DNA of 64,000 bases from Salipaludibacillus keqinensis (GTDB lineage: Bacteria; Bacillota; Bacilli; Bacillales; Salisediminibacteriaceae), in contig NZ_PDOD01000003.1 in the NCBI RefSeq assembly GCF_003226325.1, forward strand, positions 372,001 through 436,000, given 5' to 3'. Made by a program: the position numbers and the translations under genes. Shown here one piece after another: positions 59,421 to 64,000 of the stretch. The notes below the pieces were generated by a model. The model did not search any database. It saw only the letters and a program-made list of their open reading frames with translations, and was not told where the DNA came from. How positions within the stretch are numbered: position 1 is the stretch's first letter; every line of letters starts with the position of its first letter.

Positions 59421-61541
59421 TTAACTTGTGATTTGTAATCGTTCCTGTTCCTTTTGGATTGCTTGAGCTGCTAATTTTGACTCATGGATATTTTGTGATA
59501 AATCTCCGACTCCAGAGTCTCTGGCATATAAATTAAATAGATCAGATTTTTGATTAAGTAATTCTAAAATACGCCCATCGATACTATCCTCTGTTAACAA
59601 TCGATAAACGGTTACGTTTTTAGCCTGCCCCATTCGATAAGCGCGACTAATCGCTTGTTCTTCTGTTGAAGGTTTCCACTGAGGTTCACAAATAATGATA
59701 ATGCTTGCCGCTTGAATATTAAGCCCGACACCGCCAGCTTCAATTTGATTAATTAACACACTACCTTCTGTTGCTTTAGTGAATTCGTCAATAATCTCTT
59801 GACGCCTGTTATTAGAAAGACTACCGGTAATTGGTTCAAATGCTCGATCTTTTAGATGGGAATATACTTTCTGTAAAATGGATTTGTAGAATGAAAAAAT
59901 TAAAATTTTGTGACCGCTCTCTTTCGCTTGATCACATAGATCCATTAGCATTTTCAATTTCGGTGAATCTTTAGGTGATTTACCAGACCATCCGGCCCTA
60001 CGCATATCGTGAATGGCCTCGGACTTTACCGCTTCAATATAGTTAGTTAATTCACTTTCACCAAATTCAGTCCAGACGGGAATGATATTCAGCTCCGGTA
60101 ACTCTTTAAGAACATCTGAACGATTTCGTCTCAAATATACGGGCCCAATCACCTCTTTAAAACGCTGAGGCTCAAGTAGTTGCATATTTTCAAAAATCTC
60201 GTTCGTGATTTCAGGTTGTAACACCTCAATTAGTTGACTCAGTTCGCCTAGTCTATTTTCAAGAGGTGTCCCCGACATAAATAAGTCGTATGAAGCAATT
60301 TCTGCTAACCGATAAACATTTTTGGAACGTCTAGCGTCGGGATTTTTAATATAATGGGCTTCATCAACTATAAGAATATCTAGCTTTTCACTCACTAGAG
60401 CCTGTAAAAATTTTGTATGTTCATACGTGGTAATCATAATACCACCATTTTTCATCCATAGATTGTAAAAATCCTCACGTTGCTTTCCGTGAAAAATAAA
60501 GATTTTCAAGTTCGAAAATTTTTGGATTTCCCGTTTCCAGTTTGCTAAGACACTTAATGGGCATACAACTATGGCATATTTTTTCTCCTCGTGATGAAGA
60601 TGATTTATGATGGCAATCGCTTGAATGGTTTTACCTAATCCCATCTCATCTCCTAATAAAGTTCGTTTATAGGTTAATCCATATTTTGCTCCGAACTCTT
60701 GATAATTTCTTAATGTTACGTTTAATCCGTCTGTGTTCAGTTCAAAAGAATTCACTTTTTCTACAATTTCAGCCGTTAATCCGTAAACATCATTCTGATT
60801 AAATGGACCATCAATTTTTTCTAATAGAGCATAGTAGGTAGCATTATTAACTAAAAAGTCATTAATCACTTCTTCATCTTTGGGGGTGTATGAATCTAGA
60901 TAATTAATCGTCTCTTTAAATTCATTGAGTTTATCTCTATCGAACTTCACATTTATTTGATTTATGGCAAAACTGATCTTTTCTCTTTTTTCTTTAGATT
61001 GAAAAATTGAAAAGATGTAAGGAAGTTTCATTTTTGCAATTTGAAGATCTTTATCTATTAATTTTTGAAATGCGAGGAAGTCTTTCTTGGCCTCGTCAAC
61101 ATGATCTAAGACATATTGCTTTATATAAATACTTTTTAGTAAGCGTAGTTCTTCATCTGATAAATTCTCTAGGTTGATTTTAGGGTATGAATTTTTGTAA
61201 ATAGACTCTTCAATTTGCTTTGTGGAATAATAAATCGCCTCAGCACTTTTCTCACCGATACCAGGAATTCTTAATAAATCATCTATAGATAAATGGCTAA
61301 CATCAGCAAGAGTTTTCATATCTTGATTGTATAGCCCATATAAATTTAGCTTATTAGCAAGAGAAGTTATTGTGTCTATAGGGAGTTTTTGCAGCTTCTC
61401 ATTTACATACTCATGTTTTAATTCTTTCCATGATAACTCAACGAAGGTATCATAAAACTCTTCTGAAAAACCATTGAATCTGCTATTTATTGTTTGTATT
61501 TCCTTATCTAGATGATTAATATCTTTTTTGTTCTTGATCAC
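59421..61541 (-). CDS. SNF2-family helicase with N-terminal helix-hairpin-helix
   Basis: 706-aa DNA-dependent ATPase. N-terminal region (1-270) contains a HhH motif DLLRIPGIGEKSAEAIYYST (89-108) and has no recognisable nuclease. The SNF2 ATPase has Walker A LLGDEMGLGKTIQ (295-307), DEAH LIVDEAHYIKNP (389-400), and motif III LFMSGTPLENRLGE. The helicase C domain has GGVGLNIQAASIIIICEPQW and the QAISRAYRMGQAKNV motif VI. It stands alone on the minus strand in the AT-rich accessory zone, with no linked methylase or restriction gene. A role in DNA remodelling or defence is possible but unproven. Confidence 0.88.
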   Translation of the reverse strand: MIKNKKDINHLDKEIQTINSRFNGFSEEFYDTFVELSWKELKHEYVNEKLQKLPIDTITSLANKLNLYGLYNQDMKTLADVSHLSIDDLLRIPGIGEKSAEAIYYSTKQIEESIYKNSYPKINLENLSDEELRLLKSIYIKQYVLDHVDEAKKDFLAFQKLIDKDLQIAKMKLPYIFSIFQSKEKREKISFAINQINVKFDRDKLNEFKETINYLDSYTPKDEEVINDFLVNNATYYALLEKIDGPFNQNDVYGLTAEIVEKVNSFELNTDGLNVTLRNYQEFGAKYGLTYKRTLLGDEMGLGKTIQAIAIINHLHHEEKKYAIVVCPLSVLANWKREIQKFSNLKIFIFHGKQREDFYNLWMKNGGIMITTYEHTKFLQALVSEKLDILIVDEAHYIKNPDARRSKNVYRLAEIASYDLFMSGTPLENRLGELSQLIEVLQPEITNEIFENMQLLEPQRFKEVIGPVYLRRNRSDVLKELPELNIIPVWTEFGESELTNYIEAVKSEAIHDMRRAGWSGKSPKDSPKLKMLMDLCDQAKESGHKILIFSFYKSILQKVYSHLKDRAFEPITGSLSNNRRQEIIDEFTKATEGSVLINQIEAGGVGLNIQAASIIIICEPQWKPSTEEQAISRAYRMGQAKNVTVYRLLTEDSIDGRILELLNQKSDLFNLYARDSGVGDLSQNIHESKLAAQAIQKEQERLQITS

Positions 61542-61637
61542 TCTACTCCACCTCAGTTAATATATGTAAATTCAATTATCTCAGAATTACATGTAAGCGT
61601 AAACTTTTACTCGCATATAATTTTATAAACGCTAATT

Positions 61638-61809
61638 GAAGTGCCTAGCCCCTATGAAAGAATATGGTGAACAAATAGTCTAAACAATGATTCAAAAGAC
61701 ATTGAGCTAGTGTAAGCCAATCAACAACTATAATCAGTACTACAATTGCTTGGTTAATATTTATGAACAACGTAGAGAGTCTAGTAAATATGCTAGAGTC
61801 TCTTTCTTT
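61638..61809 (+). pseudogene. Decayed copy of intron 3-prime half, flagellin second exon and terminator
   Basis: This matches 57779-57950 over about 172 bp at roughly four bases in five. The S-element region reads AACAAATAGTC instead of AAGATATAGTC. The exon part has a stop (TAA) in the tail, so it no longer encodes QANQ. The terminator stem AGAGTCTAG / CTAGAGTCT is kept. No upstream flagellin coding sequence remains before it. Confidence 0.7.
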
Positions 61810-61969
61810 AGAGGAATTGAAAAGATATTCAATTCACTAAAGTATCGTGTTTGGTTGCGGGGATAAGAGTAGATGAAGTGAATGTGGAATAGCACGAGAT
61901 AGAGTAGCCAAGTGGTTGCTTTTGTTTTGAAAGAATTGTCCTTTGCTAAACAGGTATCTATACTTTTAA

Positions 61970-61998
61970 AAGGAGGATGAAGCCTTGTTCATCCTCCG
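61970..61998 (-). terminator. Terminator of the BASS transporter gene (minus strand)
   Basis: GGAGGATGA pairs with TCATCCTCC; on the minus strand the stem is followed by TTTTAAAAG. Confidence 0.8.
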
Positions 61999-62029
61999 AT
62001 AACATATCTTTCTAACTTCAGCATAATTT

Positions 62030-62959
62030 TTATGACTTCGACTTCCGGTTCCAAAATGACACAAGTAACGGCCCTGAAATATTATGCCATACTGAAAATA
62101 AGGCACTGGGAAGCGCTGCGAGTGGGCTAAAGTGAGCAGTTGCCAATGCGGCACCGAGTCCGGAATTCTGCATACCTACTTCAATTGAGATCGCTCGACG
62201 TTTTGTTTCATCCAGTTGCGCCCATTTTGCTGCTAAGTACCCTAGCGCGAGCCCCATTCCGTTGTGCAAAACAACTGCTGCAAATACTGCGACACCTGAT
62301 GTGACGATATTTTCAGTATTAGCTGCGACAACTGCTGTCACGATGAGCATGATCGCTATGACTGAAACGAGCGGGAGGGCAACTTGACTTTTTTCTACAG
62401 TGCCCGGTAATAGTTTCCGAACTAAAATCCCTAAAGCGATCGGAATAATAATCATTTCTAAAATAGACATAAACATATCACCGACTCCTACAGGAAGCCA
62501 CTGACCTGCGAGGAGCAGCACAATAAGTGGAGTCAAAAGCGGGGCCAGCATTGTAGACACAGAGGTCATAGCTACTGACACCGGCACGTCGCCTCGAGAT
62601 AAGTAAACCATGACGTTTGACGCTGTTCCTCCCGGGCATGCACCAACGAGAACAAGACCCGCAGCCAGCTCCGGTGGCAAGTTTAACGCATAGGCTATAA
62701 CAAAAGCGACTAAAGGCATGATAAGAAATTGTGCAAGTAGCCCAATCAACACAGGTGCAGGTTTTTGGGCCACCACTTTAAAATCTGACAATTTCATGGT
62801 CGTTCCCATACCAAACATGACCACTCCCAATAATATGGTAATGTAGGCACCGATCCATGCGAACGTATTTGGTGTAAGAAACGCGATAACCGATACGATA
62901 ATGACAATAAGTGCAAAATACTTACTAAATAACTGACTGACTTTTCCCAACAACTGCAT
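62030..62959 (-). CDS. Bile acid:sodium symporter family transporter
   Basis: 309-aa membrane protein with about ten helices. Family features are LLGVVMFGMGTTMKLSDF, the VGACPGGTASNVMVYLSRGD motif with the first unwound helix, and GMQNSGLGAALATAHF with the second. Members take up small organic acids with Na+ (pantoate, pyruvate and others), so the substrate is open. AAGGAG precedes ATG 62959. Confidence 0.88.
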   Translation of the reverse strand: MQLLGKVSQLFSKYFALIVIIVSVIAFLTPNTFAWIGAYITILLGVVMFGMGTTMKLSDFKVVAQKPAPVLIGLLAQFLIMPLVAFVIAYALNLPPELAAGLVLVGACPGGTASNVMVYLSRGDVPVSVAMTSVSTMLAPLLTPLIVLLLAGQWLPVGVGDMFMSILEMIIIPIALGILVRKLLPGTVEKSQVALPLVSVIAIMLIVTAVVAANTENIVTSGVAVFAAVVLHNGMGLALGYLAAKWAQLDETKRRAISIEVGMQNSGLGAALATAHFSPLAALPSALFSVWHNISGPLLVSFWNRKSKS

Positions 62960-63202
62960 TTTTAAACATACTCCTTTGCAACTTTTCTGATTATTAAATG
63001 TATTTCGCCATTGTAACTTGTGCTTTAACGCTTTTCAATAGAAAAGCAATAAAAATGTCAGAAAATTTGTCAAATAGAATTTCTACGGAATTAATTAGCA
63101 ATTGGGAGGGTTCGTAAAAGGTTATATCGGGGGGGTAGGAAAGAAGATTCATTTTTGGTTGAAATTTACAAGTGGTTGCTGTAAGGTAGAATCATAGAAT
63201 AT
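62960..63202. promoter_or_regulatory. Control region between the BASS gene and the TPP riboswitch
   Basis: No coding features seen. It should hold divergent promoters for the transporter and the thiamine operon. Confidence 0.35.
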
Positions 63203-63288
63203 CCACTAGGGGAGCCGGATGGCTGAGACGAAGCGTGATGCTTGGACCCTTTGAACCTGATCTGGTCAGTACCAGCGTAGGAAAGTGG
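63203..63288 (+). promoter_or_regulatory. TPP riboswitch (THI element)
   Basis: The P1 arms CCACT (63203-63207) and AGTGG (63284-63288) close the aptamer. The conserved core motifs GGCTGAGA, ACCCTTTGAACCTGATCTGG and CAGCGTAGGAAAG-type sequence match the thiamine pyrophosphate aptamer. It precedes tenA. Confidence 0.96.
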
Positions 63289-63317
63289 CGGCTATGTCCT
63301 TTATGATACGTGGACGT

Positions 63318-63354
63318 AAGCTTCTCTTTCTCCTGAGACAGAGAAGCTTTTTTC
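63318..63354 (+). terminator. Riboswitch expression-platform terminator
   Basis: A perfect 10-bp stem AAGCTTCTCT / AGAGAAGCTT with a 12-nt loop runs into six T. Formation when TPP is bound would stop transcription before tenA. Confidence 0.9.
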
Positions 63355-63404
63355 TGTTTCAGTGAGTGGATGTTCTTCCTATTCTATTGAAGGAGGAAGA
63401 TATG

Positions 63405-64000
63405 ATGAGATTTTCAGAAAAATTGCGGCAGGAAGCAGATCCGATTTATGAGGCGATTTTTAATCACTCATTTGTCAGAGGAATTGGGGAAGGAAATGTA
63501 CCGAAAGAAGCGCTGATTCATTATGTGAAACAAGACTATGAATACTTAACCACGTTCTGCCGGATTTATGGAATGGCGATTTCAAAGTGCCAGTCGCGGG
63601 AGGATATGACGTTTTTTCAGCAGCAGATTGGTTTTGTTCTGAATGAGGAAGTGCACCCACACAATAATTTCTGTGAAGTAGCAGGAGTGAAATATAACGA
63701 CCTTCAGAAGGCACCTCTTGCCCCATCGGCCCATCATTACACGCGACATATGCTAGAGGTAGCAGCAAACGGAACGCTTGGAGAAACTTTGACTGCACTT
63801 GCTCCGTGTCCATGGTCATACTGGGAAATTGGTCGGCGGTTAATGCAGGAATTCTCTCCGGGGCCAGATCATCCTTTTTATGACTGGATTACTTTTTACG
63901 CAAATGACGAAGTATCGGAAATTACAAGGAATTTCATGGATAAGATCGACGCATGCGCAGAGAATGCGGGAAAACAAGAACGAGAAAACATGATGGAATA
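63405..64000 (+). CDS. tenA: Aminopyrimidine aminohydrolase TenA (thiaminase II), 5-prime part
   Basis: First 198 codons of a TenA homologue, cut by the window end. It starts MRFSEKLRQEADPIYEAIFN, with HPHNNFCEV and the active-site Cys segment LTALAPCPWSYWEIG. ATG 63405 gives an 8-nt spacing from AGGAGG and matches the usual MxFS start; ATG 63402 also possible. It hydrolyses aminopyrimidines for thiamine salvage and is controlled by the upstream TPP riboswitch. Other thiamine genes probably follow. Confidence 0.93.
   Translation, partial: MRFSEKLRQEADPIYEAIFNHSFVRGIGEGNVPKEALIHYVKQDYEYLTTFCRIYGMAISKCQSREDMTFFQQQIGFVLNEEVHPHNNFCEVAGVKYNDLQKAPLAPSAHHYTRHMLEVAANGTLGETLTALAPCPWSYWEIGRRLMQEFSPGPDHPFYDWITFYANDEVSEITRNFMDKIDACAENAGKQERENMME

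Larger units (their letters stand above)
61542..62029. other. Intergenic region upstream of the SNF2 gene
   Basis: Contains the decayed intron/exon copy (61638-61809) and the terminator 61970-61998; the rest, 61810-61969, shows no recognisable gene. Confidence 0.4.

Overview
This window looks like the chromosome of a motile, low-GC, Gram-positive Bacillaceae. The evidence is strong AAGGAGG-type ribosome-binding sites, frequent TTG/GTG starts, and a gene order yvyE-degS-degU-degV-comFA-comFC-yvyF-flgM-flgN-flgK-flgL-yviE-fliW-csrA-hag that matches Bacillus subtilis. The solute-binding lipoproteins are very acidic, which suggests a salt-tolerant or alkaliphilic relative. The exact genus is inference. 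No tRNA, rRNA, CRISPR array or insertion sequence was recognised.

Layout: (1) 0.2-12.5 kb is one long sugar operon. It holds a lipoprotein, a ManNAc-6-P epimerase, an RpiR-type regulator, a ROK kinase, two permeases, an FAD oxidoreductase, a GH38 alpha-mannosidase, a DUF4127 protein and a second ROK protein. (2) 12.5-22.8 kb is alpha-galactoside use: GH4 alpha-galactosidase, an ABC importer without ATPase, GH36 alpha-galactosidase, a SemiSWEET and two LacI regulators, with three cre-like sites across regions 1 and 2. (3) 22.9-28.7 kb is a GntR-controlled phosphonate-type ABC importer followed by MgtC and PHP-phosphatase genes. (4) 28.9-41.8 kb is mixed: GH42 beta-galactosidase, phytoene-desaturase-like oxidoreductase, yrrT-mccA-mccB sulfur genes, a PspA-NfeD-flotillin operon, an AEC transporter, a diguanylate cyclase and an HhH protein.

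(5) 41.8-57.9 kb is the competence/motility block. Candidate sigma-D promoters lie before degU, yvyF, flgM and hag, and a CsrA-type hairpin lies in the hag leader. Two atypical DegU-like LuxR proteins sit between csrA and hag. An array of about 17 degenerate 21-bp repeats lies between yvyF and flgM. (6) 57.5-62 kb is a rearranged accessory zone. The flagellin gene ends at a group I intron core followed by a second copy of the flagellin C-terminal codons. A decayed copy of the same intron/exon/terminator unit lies 3.9 kb downstream. Between them are small or broken motility-like genes and an orphan SNF2 helicase. (7) 62-64 kb holds a BASS-family transporter and a TPP riboswitch leading into a truncated tenA.

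The most unusual parts are the flagellin intron with duplicated coding tails, the two atypical regulators with palindromes in front of them, and the 21-bp repeat array. The mannosidase/NanE/DUF4127 operon is the best candidate for an uncharacterised catabolic pathway.
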